30,204 nt of DNA. Source: a virus. Positions 5,833-14,488 of the stretch are shown here, piece by piece (the first letter of the stretch is position 1; every line of letters starts with the position of its first letter). A program made the translations under genes and the position numbers. The DNA is taken from positions 1 to 30,204 of the IMG/VR virus record IMGVR_UViG_3300025155_000029; one strand, given 5' to 3'. The notes under the pieces were generated by a model, which worked only from the letters and a program-made list of their open reading frames with translations, ran no database searches and was not told the origin of the DNA.

Positions 5833-8093
5833 AATTTAAAGTAGGCAAACATACTTTAACTGAAGAAGACATCGCTGCATTGAAATCGGTTGTAGACCAT
5901 TTCGATAAAGAAGAATTTGCTGTTCGTGAACGTCAAATTATTACTTGGCGTAAATTAAAATTAATGTGGGAAAATTTACATAATACTTACTATGATTCTG
6001 TGGCGCATGATTGGAGATTACCACCATCGACTGATGATTCAAATACTGACCAAGAATTTTATGATAAGCCAATCAATATATTTCGAGCTTATCTTGAATC
6101 AATTATTGCTGCTCTTTCTGCTACAGTTCCTGCAATTAAATGTTATCCAGATGATGCAGAGAATCCATTAGACTTAGCTACTGCTAAAGCTGGAGATAAA
6201 ATTGCACAACTAATTTTCAGGCATAATGATTCTCCTTTACTTTGGGTTCACGCGCTTTACATCTATTGCACTGAAGGATTAGTCGCGTGCTATAACTATT
6301 CTAAATCAGATGAAAAGTATGGAACTTATAAAGAAAATAAATATGAGGATTTTGAAGAAAATCATGAAGTAACTTCATGTCCTACATGTGGATATGAATT
6401 TGAAGATAATGTAGTTACTGAACCATCTATCCCAGAAATGGGACCAGAAATGGAAATGTGTCCTGAATGTCAAACTGGTGTGATACCTAATGTTGAACAG
6501 AGAACTGAAGTAATCACTAGATTAGTTGGAATTACTGAACATCCTAAATCACGTCAATGTATGGAAGCGTATGGTGGACTTTACGTTAAGGTTCCTAACT
6601 ACGCGAGAAAACAAGCTGATTGTCCATATTTAATTTTTAGTTATGAAACTAATTATGTTTTAGCGCGTGAAAGATATTCAGATGATAAAGAATTAAGAGA
6701 TATGATTGGTCCTAGTGGACCTAAAGAAGAATATGAAGCATGGGCACGACTTTCATCTCAGTATGATGGAGATGAACCAGTTGATACAGTTACATGTAGA
6801 AATGCATGGTTAAGACCAGCCGCGTTCCAAGTTCTTGATAATGAACGATGTGATAGATTAAAGAAAATATTTACTAATGGTGCTAAGGTAGTTCTAATTA
6901 ATGATACGTTTTGTGAAGCTGAGAATGAATCTCTAGATGACCATTGGACTCTTACTCATAATCCATTATCTGATTATATTCATCATGACCCATTAGGTTT
7001 ACTGTTAGTTTCTGTTCAAGAAATTCTCAGTGATTTAATTTCATTGATTCTTCAAACCATTGAACATGGTATACCTCAAACATTCGCTGACCCTGAAGTT
7101 CTTAATTTTAATGCATATGGTCAAACAGAAGTTACACCCGGTTCCATTTCACCTGCCAAACCAAAATCAGGCAGGCAAATGAGTGAATCATTCTATGAGG
7201 TTAAAACTGCTACTTTATCTCAAGAAGTTTTACCATTCGTTAATTTAATTCAATCACTAGGTCAAGTTACATCAGGTTCACTACCTTCATTATTTGGTGG
7301 TCAGATGGAAGGTAGTAAAACAGCGTCTGAATATTCAATGTCACGTAGTCAGGCGCTTCAGCGTCTACAGACTATTTGGAAAGTCTTTACTTTTTGGTGG
7401 AAGAATATCTTTGGAAAAGTTATTCCTCAATACATCAAAGAAGTTAAAGATGATGAACGCGATGTTGAACGCGATAACTTAGGGAATTTTGTTAATGTTT
7501 TTATTAGAAAATCTGAATTAGAAGGAAAAATTGGAAAAATTGAACTTGAAGCTAATGAAAATCTACCAATGTCTTGGCAGCAGGTTCGAGATATTCTAAT
7601 GAAATTAATGGAAATGCAGAATCCTATTTTCTTGCAAGCTATGATGGCTCCTGAGAATCTACCTATTATTCGTGAAGCACTTGGATTAAATGATTTCTAT
7701 ATTCCTGGTGAAGAAGACATGGAGAAGCAGTATGAAGAAACTCAATTACTGCTTAACTCCGAACCTATACCTAGTGGTGTAGATGAAATGGGACAACCTA
7801 CTGAAGCTCCATCAGTAGATATTGACCCTGAATTTGACAATCATCAGATTCATTTTGAATTAGTTCGTAAATGGGTAGTTAGTAGTGCAGGAAGATTAGC
7901 TAAAAATGAAAATCCTCGTGGTTATATGAATGTATTATTGCATGGTCGTGAACATAAAATGATTATTGACCAACAAGCAATGATGCAACAACAGCAGGCT
8001 GAAATCCAGCGCGGTGCTCCTGGTAGAAAGCCTAATGAATTAAAACAAGAAGCACCCATTACTGGAGATAGCAATGTTCAAACTACTCAATAG
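5829..8093 (+). CDS. Portal protein, P22-like, with zinc-ribbon insertion
   Basis: Encodes 754 residues, the size of P22-type portals. The N-terminal part (residues 20-160: YDSVAHDWRLPPS ... YDKPINIFRAYLESIIAALSATVP) and the central and C-terminal helical regions (SGSLPSLFGGQMEGSKTASEYSMSRSQALQRLQ) fit a ring-forming portal. An insertion at about 165-225 carries two CxxC pairs, C184/C187 and C211/C214, a classic zinc-ribbon spacing. The last 40 residues are Gln-rich and disordered. The portal forms the dodecameric DNA gate and assembly nucleus with scaffold. The start overlaps the previous stop (ATGA); the end overlaps the scaffold start by 20 bases. Confidence 0.88.
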   Translation: MKFKVGKHTLTEEDIAALKSVVDHFDKEEFAVRERQIITWRKLKLMWENLHNTYYDSVAHDWRLPPSTDDSNTDQEFYDKPINIFRAYLESIIAALSATVPAIKCYPDDAENPLDLATAKAGDKIAQLIFRHNDSPLLWVHALYIYCTEGLVACYNYSKSDEKYGTYKENKYEDFEENHEVTSCPTCGYEFEDNVVTEPSIPEMGPEMEMCPECQTGVIPNVEQRTEVITRLVGITEHPKSRQCMEAYGGLYVKVPNYARKQADCPYLIFSYETNYVLARERYSDDKELRDMIGPSGPKEEYEAWARLSSQYDGDEPVDTVTCRNAWLRPAAFQVLDNERCDRLKKIFTNGAKVVLINDTFCEAENESLDDHWTLTHNPLSDYIHHDPLGLLLVSVQEILSDLISLILQTIEHGIPQTFADPEVLNFNAYGQTEVTPGSISPAKPKSGRQMSESFYEVKTATLSQEVLPFVNLIQSLGQVTSGSLPSLFGGQMEGSKTASEYSMSRSQALQRLQTIWKVFTFWWKNIFGKVIPQYIKEVKDDERDVERDNLGNFVNVFIRKSELEGKIGKIELEANENLPMSWQQVRDILMKLMEMQNPIFLQAMMAPENLPIIREALGLNDFYIPGEEDMEKQYEETQLLLNSEPIPSGVDEMGQPTEAPSVDIDPEFDNHQIHFELVRKWVVSSAGRLAKNENPRGYMNVLLHGREHKMIIDQQAMMQQQQAEIQRGAPGRKPNELKQEAPITGDSNVQTTQ

Positions 8094-9387
8094 TATTTTA
8101 ACTTTATTCTATAATCCTCCTGATACCGAAATAGGTGGAGTTCCTGAAAGTAAAGAATTATCTGAACAAGAAACTTTTGAATTATTAGATACTGATGAAA
8201 AAACTGAGGAAGAAACTTTAGAATTAGAACCTAAAAAAGAATCTAAGAAGGATGATGAAGATGATGAAACTAAAGAAAAAGATGATGATGAAGAAAAAGA
8301 AGAAGATGAATTAAAGGAAATTGAGGAGGAATTAGAAGAAACTCCTGAAGAAAAACTGGAACTAATGACTCCAGTTCGGCGTAAAGAAATTCTTGCTAAG
8401 TTTCCTAGATTATTCAAAGAATTTCCTTATCTTGAAAGTGCTTATTATCGAGAGCAGGAATTTACTCAATTATTTCCAAGTATCGGTGACGCTAAAGATG
8501 CAGTGAAGAAAGTAGAAACACTTGATAAATTTGAACAAGATTTACTTTCTGGAAATACTGAAAATGTATTGAAACTCGTTAAACAACATGATGAGAATAC
8601 ATTTAATTCTATTGTAGATAATTATCTTAGCACTTTAGCTAAAGTTGATAAGGACGCGCATCTTCATGTAGTGGGAAATATTATTAAAGATACTATTGTT
8701 ACGATGATTCAGGAGGCGCGTGCTAGTGATAATGATGCACTGAAAAATGCTGCTGCGGTTCTGAATCAGTTTGTTTTTGGTAGTTCTACATTTACTCCTA
8801 AACAATTACTAGCTAAGGAAGATACTAGAGAAAATCCAAAGGAAAAAGAATTAAAGGAACGTGAACAGAAAATTCTAAAAGAATCATTTGACCGAAGTAA
8901 AACTGAAATTAATACTAAAATTGATACTGTATTGAAAGGAACTATTGAAAAGTATATTGACCCTAAAGAATCAATGACTGATTATGTTAGACGTAATGCG
9001 ATTAGAGAAGCAATGGAAACTACTCAATCCATTATTAGTCGTGATAGTCGTTTCCGTGGTTTACTTGATAAACTTTGGGAACGCGCGTTCAAGGAAAACT
9101 TTTCGACGGAATCAACAGAAAGAATTCGACAAGCCTATCTTTCAAGAGCCAAAACAGTTATGCCTTCTGTCATTAAAAAGGCCAGAAATGAGGCTCTTAA
9201 AGGTTTAGGCAAGCGCGTGAAGGAAGATGAAGAAGAAGTAGAAACAGAAACACCGAAAAAAGGTCCAGTTCCTCCGGGTCGCTCCACAACCCCTGATAAT
9301 CGTGGATTTAAGGGAACCACGGATAAGGAGAAAGCAACTAAAATTCCATCGGGCATGAGTGCATTGGACTATCTCATGCAAGATTAG
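8074..9387 (+). CDS. Scaffolding protein
   Basis: Encodes 437 residues. Residues 35-110 are extremely acidic and low in complexity (long Glu/Asp/Lys runs). The rest is helical with repeated Lys/Glu heptads, and there are no cysteines. Size, charge pattern and position between portal and coat gene are those of head scaffolds, which fill the prohead and leave before or during packaging. The end (GMSALDYLMQD) could be the coat-binding tail. The ATG at 8074 lies inside the portal gene; its ribosome site would be GGAGAT upstream. A protease-scaffold fusion is unlikely, as no protease motif is visible. Confidence 0.82.
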   Translation: MFKLLNSILTLFYNPPDTEIGGVPESKELSEQETFELLDTDEKTEEETLELEPKKESKKDDEDDETKEKDDDEEKEEDELKEIEEELEETPEEKLELMTPVRRKEILAKFPRLFKEFPYLESAYYREQEFTQLFPSIGDAKDAVKKVETLDKFEQDLLSGNTENVLKLVKQHDENTFNSIVDNYLSTLAKVDKDAHLHVVGNIIKDTIVTMIQEARASDNDALKNAAAVLNQFVFGSSTFTPKQLLAKEDTRENPKEKELKEREQKILKESFDRSKTEINTKIDTVLKGTIEKYIDPKESMTDYVRRNAIREAMETTQSIISRDSRFRGLLDKLWERAFKENFSTESTERIRQAYLSRAKTVMPSVIKKARNEALKGLGKRVKEDEEEVETETPKKGPVPPGRSTTPDNRGFKGTTDKEKATKIPSGMSALDYLMQD

Positions 9388-9397
9388 GAGAGTAACA

Positions 9398-10651
9398 GTG
9401 GCAGTTGTGGAGTCTCAAGTAGCAGCGTTAGAACTTGAGAGAGTTCTACCGAAAGTTCGCGTGCTATTTGAACGAGATGATAAGTTCTACGCAACAATCG
9501 CTAAACGACCTGCGGAGAAAGTATCAAATCGTCAAATGCGCATTCCACTGGAGTTACGTCCTGGAGGTAATTTCCAGTATTTTAATCCTGATGGTGGTGA
9601 CTTAGGCCGTGGTGGTGGTCCCACTTGGGATAAGGCTGTAGTTAGTGCTGTATTCATGTCAGAAGCAATGGAATACACTAAACTAACTCAGTGGTCAACT
9701 GATGATGCTCGTAAATCAGTTCAGAATGCAGTTAGACGTTTAACTGCTTCTGCATTGAATGAAATTCGTCGTCAGTTAGATGCTCAGTTGATGCAGCCTG
9801 GTAATGGTGTAATTGGCACTATTAGTGCTGTATCTACTTCAGCAGGTTCCGATACCCTCACATTAGGAACTGATGGTTTCGGAGCGCGTCTCATTAGGTT
9901 TGGTCAGCAAGTCCAAATCTTTGATACAACACTAGCCACTGACCGTGGTTCTACCGTGGTCACTGGTTATGATGTTGCAAATAAACAAGTGACAGTAACT
10001 CCTTCAGTAGCAGGAACAGTTGCTACTGATTTGATTGTTACTGAAGGACTTTCATCTCCTACATCGCTTCCGGCGTTGTTTGGAGTTCCTTATCATCACT
10101 CAAATGCTTCTACTGGAACTTGGTTAGGATTCAGTAGAGTAACTACTCCTGAAATTCGTTCTAATCGTGTGAATGCTGGTGGTGCTGGTCTTACACTACC
10201 ACTTCCGCGATTAGCAATGAATCGCATTGGTGACAGAATTGGCGATGATGCCATGTTTAAACCTGTCGCCTGGATGCATCCTGCACAACAGCAGGCATAC
10301 GAGGAAATTGGTCAGCTTGTTACCACATTAAACCAAATGCCCGGTAAACAGGGTGAGTTGGATATGTATTTTGGTGGCAAGATGAGTATGGCTGGTGCTC
10401 CAGTTAAACGTCATTTTAACTGGGACAGAACCCGTATTGACTTCATTGTGGAGCAAGTATGGGGACGTTCAGAGATTCTTCCTATTGGTTTCTACAAAAC
10501 TGATGGAAGGCATATCTTTGAGATTCGTGGAGCTTCAGGTGGTGTTACTACATCTGAAATCTTCTACATGGTGGTAGGGATGCAGACATTTGTCAATAAC
10601 CCTGCTGCTACTTCTTACATTGATAATCTTGCTGTTCCAGCAGGATACTAA
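9398..10651 (+). CDS. Major capsid protein
   Basis: Encodes 417 residues from GTG 9398, preceded by TAGGAG; the open frame upstream lacks any site and would add 13 odd residues. The helical N-terminus (VESQVAALELERVLPKVRVLFERDDKFYATIAKR) is followed by an E-loop-like region and a beta-rich central insertion around residues 140-225. The C-terminus (FNWDRTRIDFIVEQVWGRSEI) fits an HK97-fold coat protein of the podovirus type. It follows scaffold by ten bases and is followed by two decoration-type genes. It is the most conserved-looking and presumably most highly expressed gene here. Confidence 0.88.
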   Translation: MAVVESQVAALELERVLPKVRVLFERDDKFYATIAKRPAEKVSNRQMRIPLELRPGGNFQYFNPDGGDLGRGGGPTWDKAVVSAVFMSEAMEYTKLTQWSTDDARKSVQNAVRRLTASALNEIRRQLDAQLMQPGNGVIGTISAVSTSAGSDTLTLGTDGFGARLIRFGQQVQIFDTTLATDRGSTVVTGYDVANKQVTVTPSVAGTVATDLIVTEGLSSPTSLPALFGVPYHHSNASTGTWLGFSRVTTPEIRSNRVNAGGAGLTLPLPRLAMNRIGDRIGDDAMFKPVAWMHPAQQQAYEEIGQLVTTLNQMPGKQGELDMYFGGKMSMAGAPVKRHFNWDRTRIDFIVEQVWGRSEILPIGFYKTDGRHIFEIRGASGGVTTSEIFYMVVGMQTFVNNPAATSYIDNLAVPAGY

Positions 10652-10671
10652 GGAATCTAGGAGGTAGGAGG

Positions 10672-10962
10672 ATGATTCCTGGTTTAACGACGAAACTTTC
10701 GGAAGAAGTAATTGCTTCGGCAGCTACTATCTATCCGAAAACAGACTTAGTTCGAGTCACTGGAACAACGAATATTGCTACTATTACTCCTGCTTTTGGT
10801 GGAGGATTTAGTGGTATTTTATTTGTTGTTCCTGTTGATGGAACAGTTAATACTGTTACTACAGGAAATATCTTAGTAGCAGTAGCAATGCCAGTTAATC
10901 GAGCAACTTTATTAGTGTATAGTAAAGTTGCTAATAAATGGTATCCAGGCGCAATTAGTTAA
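10672..10962 (+). CDS. Capsid decoration-type protein, copy 1
   Basis: Encodes 96 residues behind a doubled ribosome site (GGAGGTAGGAGG). The pattern is VTGTTNIATITP ... TTGNILVAVA ... TLLVYS...KWYPG, a small all-beta domain common directly after coat genes in environmental phages and usually considered a head decoration or surface protein. It is clearly paralogous to the next gene: both share V(T)GTTN(I/V)A.ITP, TTGNILV or TAGNILVG, and (K)YYP/KWYPG endings. Function by position is inferred; no catalytic residues are visible. Confidence 0.7.
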   Translation: MIPGLTTKLSEEVIASAATIYPKTDLVRVTGTTNIATITPAFGGGFSGILFVVPVDGTVNTVTTGNILVAVAMPVNRATLLVYSKVANKWYPGAIS

Positions 10963-10979
10963 AGGAGTTGAAAATAACA

Positions 10980-11288
10980 ATGTCAGATTTACTTCATCAA
11001 AATCTGGCAACAGTTCAGAGTCAGGCACAACCAACTCCTAAAACTGTTGCCTCGGCTACCACAATTGCTCCAGAAACATTCATTACGTTTGTTACTGGAA
11101 CAACTAACGTAGCTCAAATCACTCCACCTGTCACCGGACAACATATGCTGTGTTTAATTTTCACAGATGGTGCTCCTGGTGACCTTACAACTGCAGGAAA
11201 TATCTTGGTAGGGACAACTACAGTAGTACAGAACGCTCCTGTTTTACTGTTCTATGACCCTACTCAAGCAAAGTATTATCCAAAGTAA
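10980..11288 (+). CDS. Capsid decoration-type protein, copy 2
   Basis: Encodes 102 residues from ATG 10980; an upstream TTG at 10968 overlaps the AAAGGAG site and is rejected. After a 25-residue polar N-terminus it repeats the domain of copy 1 (ASATTIAPETFITFVTGTTN, then LTTAGNILVGTTTVV, then KYYPK). The extra N-terminal segment may bind a different site on the shell. A GC-rich hairpin with a T-stretch starts 10 bases after the stop, so this may be the last gene of the head-shell transcript. Confidence 0.7.
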   Translation: MSDLLHQNLATVQSQAQPTPKTVASATTIAPETFITFVTGTTNVAQITPPVTGQHMLCLIFTDGAPGDLTTAGNILVGTTTVVQNAPVLLFYDPTQAKYYPK

Positions 11289-11298
11289 ACTGGATGAA

Positions 11299-11335
11299 AG
11301 ATGGTGGGTTGAAATATACCCACCATCTAGTTTTA
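11299..11335 (+). terminator. Candidate intrinsic terminator after decoration genes
   Basis: AGATGGTGGGT (11299-11309) pairs perfectly with ACCCACCATCT (11318-11328), giving an 11-bp stem with an 8-base loop TGAAATAT. AGTTTTAAT follows. The T-tract has only four bases, so termination may be partial. It lies between the stop at 11288 and the preferred methyltransferase start at 11338, which fits a level drop between abundant head proteins and a modification cassette. Confidence 0.5.
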
Positions 11336-11337
11336 AT

Positions 11338-11883
11338 ATGAATCTAGAACGAGCATTAGAAATTGATGGTTGGATGGCACCAGATGAATTACAATGGTTA
11401 GCTGAAACTGCACATAAGTCAAAAACTATAGTTGAATTTGGTTGTTATAAAGGTCGCTCAACTCGTGCTATGGCAGATAATTTACCTATTTTTGGTAGAA
11501 TATATGCTGTAGACCCTTGGAATGGAACTTACTATAGTGATAATGGAAATGTTCATGAAGGAATTAATACTGATGTTTATGATGAATTTGAGAATAATTT
11601 GAGAGACCATATCATTGCTGATAGAGTGGTTCCATTTAAAAGTTATTCTAAGAATTTTTTAAGAAATATTAAAGCTGATTTTGTTTTTATAGATGGAGAC
11701 CATAGATTTTTAGAAGTTTTAAATGATATTAAAATTGGATTAGGTTTATTGAAAGATGAAGGAATTATAGCAGGACATGATTTTATTCATACTGCTGATT
11801 GGCCTGGAGTAAGAAAAGCAGTTGAACAAATTTTTGGTAAGGATATTAAACTAGTTAACAGTATTTGGTGGAGACAAGAATGA
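11338..11883 (+). CDS. Class I SAM-dependent methyltransferase
   Basis: Encodes 181 residues from ATG 11338. The frame stays open to an ATG at 11254, but that start overlaps the previous gene and spans the terminator-like hairpin, and the family usually begins with the ...IDGWM.P.ELQWL segment seen at residues 9-21. Motif I is VEFGCYKGRST (32-42), the acidic ribose-binding strand is YAVDPW (56-61), and a later strand reads FVFIDGDH. This is the Methyltransf_24-like group often found with glycosyltransferases. Probable substrate is a sugar or surface glycan; DNA methylation motifs (DPPY/NPPY) are absent. The ATGA overlap with the glycosyltransferase couples the two genes. Confidence 0.85.
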   Translation: MNLERALEIDGWMAPDELQWLAETAHKSKTIVEFGCYKGRSTRAMADNLPIFGRIYAVDPWNGTYYSDNGNVHEGINTDVYDEFENNLRDHIIADRVVPFKSYSKNFLRNIKADFVFIDGDHRFLEVLNDIKIGLGLLKDEGIIAGHDFIHTADWPGVRKAVEQIFGKDIKLVNSIWWRQE

Positions 11884-12563
11884 AAGTATTAATCGGAGTT
11901 CCTACTGCGGAATATGCGCGTCGAGCAGATTTTTATGATTATTTCAATATGCTTGAAAAACCTGAAGGAACTATTTGTACTTTTTGTCATGGTCAGTCGC
12001 CTGCACGCAATCGAAATCTAATCATTCAGCAGGCATTAGACCATAATTGCACTCATGTCTTTTTTCTAGATGATGATGTTGCATTTAAACCTGATATTCT
12101 AATGAAATTATTAGACTGGAATGTAAACATGGTAACTGGTTTATATTTAATGCGTAATTATCCTCATCGTCCTATTCTATTTGATTATGCAAATAATAAA
12201 GGTGAATGTCATCATGTTACTCTAGAACGACAAACTGGATTAATTGAAGTAGTAAATACTGGACTAGGATGTGTTCTAATTAATACCGAAGTATTCAAGG
12301 CAATGGAAAAACCTTGGATTACATTAGGTGAACTTGAACGTGACCATTGGTGTGATGACATTAGTTTTTTTAATCGAGCGCGTGTCGCTGGATTTAAATT
12401 ATATTGTGATTTTTCTATTCTAGTAGGTCATTTCGCATCTGTTACAGTTTGGCCTAACATGATTGATGGAAATTGGATGACAACTTATGATAGTCATGGT
12501 AAAGGTCAAGTAACATTTCCTCAATATAAAGAGGAAAAGTATCATGAAACTGTTCAAAAATAG
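11880..12563 (+). CDS. Glycosyltransferase, GT-A type
   Basis: Encodes 227 residues starting at the ATGA overlap (11880). The GT-A fold is suggested by MKVLIGVPT at the start, ARNRNLIIQQAL (nucleotide-sugar region), and a metal-binding HVFFLDDDVAF at about 60-68 (DDD 64-66). Later acidic residues in HWCDDISFFNRARVAGF could include the catalytic base. The size is that of a minimal transferase domain, with no membrane segment. Together with the methyltransferase it probably glycosylates and methylates a virion surface protein or a host glycan. The acceptor is unknown; the adjacent decoration proteins are attractive candidates. Confidence 0.82.
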   Translation: MKVLIGVPTAEYARRADFYDYFNMLEKPEGTICTFCHGQSPARNRNLIIQQALDHNCTHVFFLDDDVAFKPDILMKLLDWNVNMVTGLYLMRNYPHRPILFDYANNKGECHHVTLERQTGLIEVVNTGLGCVLINTEVFKAMEKPWITLGELERDHWCDDISFFNRARVAGFKLYCDFSILVGHFASVTVWPNMIDGNWMTTYDSHGKGQVTFPQYKEEKYHETVQK

Positions 12564-13098
12564 TAATTCAGTAGATTCAATTAATTCTCAATTAATTGAC
12601 TTGTATGGTATTGATACTATCACTGGAGACCCAATATGGCGCGTCCAATGGAGTGAATATACTGAAAAACGAATTACTAAATTTACTGAGGCCGGAGTAG
12701 AACTTCTACATCCGGCCCTAATTGAACATCGAAAATATAATTATATTAGAGATAGATGGGTTTTGGAAAATTTAGTTTTAGTTCCTGATTATCAACAAGC
12801 TGAATTAGCAGGTATTAAAATATCTTATGAACCTATTTGGACTTTTGAAGATAAGGATGATAATCCAGTATTTCCAACTTTAATTGGATGTCAGTTTATC
12901 ATTAATTTGATTCAATCAGTTCGTGGTAAATCAAATATGGCTAAATATGTTAATAATGAGGAAGGAACTAAGGAGGAAATTGAGAAATCAACTGCTCAAA
13001 TATATGAAGAATTATATGGCAATGAAACTCCGGTAACAGATGCGCTTGCTTATAAGACCGGCGTAGTTAATCCATATTGGGGGAGAGAAAGACCATGA
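12544..13098 (+). CDS. Conserved phage protein of unknown function, head/tail region
   Basis: Encodes 184 residues. The pattern LYGIDTITGDPIWRVQWSEYTEKR ... HRKYNYIRDRWVLENLVLVP ... SYEPIWTFEDKDDNPVFPT is one I recognise as recurring in structural modules of environmental podoviruses, without assigned function. Aromatic residues and acidic turns are frequent. The C-terminal 45 residues are helical. AGAGGAAAAG precedes the ATG, which lies 20 bases inside the glycosyltransferase gene. It ends in an ATGA overlap with the next gene. Probably a minor structural or assembly protein. Confidence 0.7.
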   Translation: MKLFKNSNSVDSINSQLIDLYGIDTITGDPIWRVQWSEYTEKRITKFTEAGVELLHPALIEHRKYNYIRDRWVLENLVLVPDYQQAELAGIKISYEPIWTFEDKDDNPVFPTLIGCQFIINLIQSVRGKSNMAKYVNNEEGTKEEIEKSTAQIYEELYGNETPVTDALAYKTGVVNPYWGRERP

Positions 13099-13790
13099 GT
13101 ATCGTTGGTGAATTTCCAGGATTAGAATCACATAGACGACAGTTTCGCGCACCTGTCAATCCGTTAGACAAATCAACTGTTGTTTCTATTCTACCTAAAT
13201 TTATTCGTGAATTTAAGGCTACTATTTTTCCAGGAACTTTTGAGTTAGAACCTGGTTCTTATGATAAGCCTTCTATTCTAGTAATTTCATCTTCTAGTTG
13301 GTGGAAAGATGTAGGTGAAGACCAACCATTACTTGAAATTCCTCAAAGTAGCATTCAAGTTGCAGATTCTATTGTAAATGATTACTGCAATAGTTGTCTT
13401 GGCAGTGATATGGTAGATTCTATTCCAGGATTGTTTTTTGTTCCAGGAGCTATTACAGTTAAAGATTTGAGAGAACCCAAACTTAAACCACATCTTGATA
13501 GGGCCAAAGCACGTCAGGATAATTGGTATAGAATTTTAGTAAAACTAGCTGATGCATTTTGGGCGCGAACTAATGGTAATCCATTAGCTATCTCTGATGA
13601 CATGAGATTAGCTGCGCGTGAACTTGGAATTAAAGATAAGGATTGGTTGAAAGATTACCAGCAAGAAGGAAATGAACGGTGTCCTGCTTGTGGAACTTTC
13701 AGAAATCCAAACTATCCTGTTTGTGCTAATTGTCATGCGGTTCTTGATATGAAGAAGGTTCAGGAACTCGGAATTAAGTTTGCGGAGTAA
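13095..13790 (+). CDS. Structural-region protein with C-terminal zinc ribbon
   Basis: Encodes 231 residues from ATG 13095 (ATGA overlap, GGGAGAG upstream). The first 110 residues are beta-rich (STVVSILPKFIREFKATIFPGTFELEPGS). A helical middle part follows (LDRAKARQDNWYRILVKLADAFWART). The end has a zinc ribbon with C196, C199, C210 and C213 (CPACGTFRNPNYPVCANC). I recognise the combination from podovirus-like environmental phages, next to connector genes. A role in head completion or in binding an assembly partner is inferred. It is the second virion-region protein with a zinc ribbon, after portal. Confidence 0.7.
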   Translation: MSIVGEFPGLESHRRQFRAPVNPLDKSTVVSILPKFIREFKATIFPGTFELEPGSYDKPSILVISSSSWWKDVGEDQPLLEIPQSSIQVADSIVNDYCNSCLGSDMVDSIPGLFFVPGAITVKDLREPKLKPHLDRAKARQDNWYRILVKLADAFWARTNGNPLAISDDMRLAARELGIKDKDWLKDYQQEGNERCPACGTFRNPNYPVCANCHAVLDMKKVQELGIKFAE

Positions 13791-13792
13791 TT

Positions 13793-14488
13793 GTGGCTAC
13801 ACCTGATTTTACAGCTGGCAGCATAATGGATTCTTCGGCTGCACTATTAAATGATAGTGTTAAGGAGAAATATACTTATGTTGTCCAGCTCCCTTATCTA
13901 AAAATTGCATTAACTGAACTTAGGGAATTATTTGAATTAAATAATCTTCCTATTACTAATGCAACTTCATCTATTCTAGTTGTTCCAGCAGGAACTGTTT
14001 TAGTTGGATTTAATACTAGTCCTGCATTACCAACTAATTTAGTAGAAATTCAAAAGTTATGGGAACGCGAATCTGGTGTAGGTGGTTTCGTTCCCATGAC
14101 TAAAAGAGAGTTTCTACCAGCATGGGACCCTACTGAAACTACTAGCGCGTTTGATATATGGTCATGGCAACAGAATTTTATTAATGTTTTACCATCTAGT
14201 AGGATAAATGATTTAAAAATGGATTACATAGCACAATTATTTAATACTACTATTGATGAAAATTCTAACATTGGAGTAATTGATGCTCAGAATTTCCTAT
14301 GGTATAGAACTGCTGGCTTATGTGCTGAATACATAGATGAGGATACAGACCGTGCAGATAGATTAAATAGTAATGCAGGAGGAGCATTAGATAGAATCAC
14401 TGGAATTAAAAATAAAGGAAAACAATCAATAATCACGCGACATAAACCATTTAGGGCTGGTTATAAAAGACGTGGTAGACTGGCATGA
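13793..14488 (+). CDS. Probable head-tail connector (P22 gp4-like position)
   Basis: Encodes 231 residues starting with GTG 13793, GGAG six bases upstream. The N-terminal half has a helical hairpin (VVQLPYLKIALTELRELFELNN) followed by beta strands. The centre is Trp-rich (LWERESG ... WDPTETTSAFDIWSWQQNFI). The C-terminal tail is strongly basic (KPFRAGYKRRGRLA). Size, basic tail and position just before a large beta-propeller-type tail protein fit the connector that attaches to portal. Assignment rests mostly on gene order, as no catalytic motif is visible. ATGA overlap with the next gene. Confidence 0.55.
   Translation: MATPDFTAGSIMDSSAALLNDSVKEKYTYVVQLPYLKIALTELRELFELNNLPITNATSSILVVPAGTVLVGFNTSPALPTNLVEIQKLWERESGVGGFVPMTKREFLPAWDPTETTSAFDIWSWQQNFINVLPSSRINDLKMDYIAQLFNTTIDENSNIGVIDAQNFLWYRTAGLCAEYIDEDTDRADRLNSNAGGALDRITGIKNKGKQSIITRHKPFRAGYKRRGRLA

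Noticed and set aside
7294-7482. 62-residue plus-strand frame inside portal
   Set aside because: Out-of-frame shadow without a ribosome site.
8109-8417. Ser-rich 102-residue minus-strand frame
   Set aside because: It is the antisense of the acidic Glu/Asp repeat of the scaffold gene; composition is a mirror artefact.
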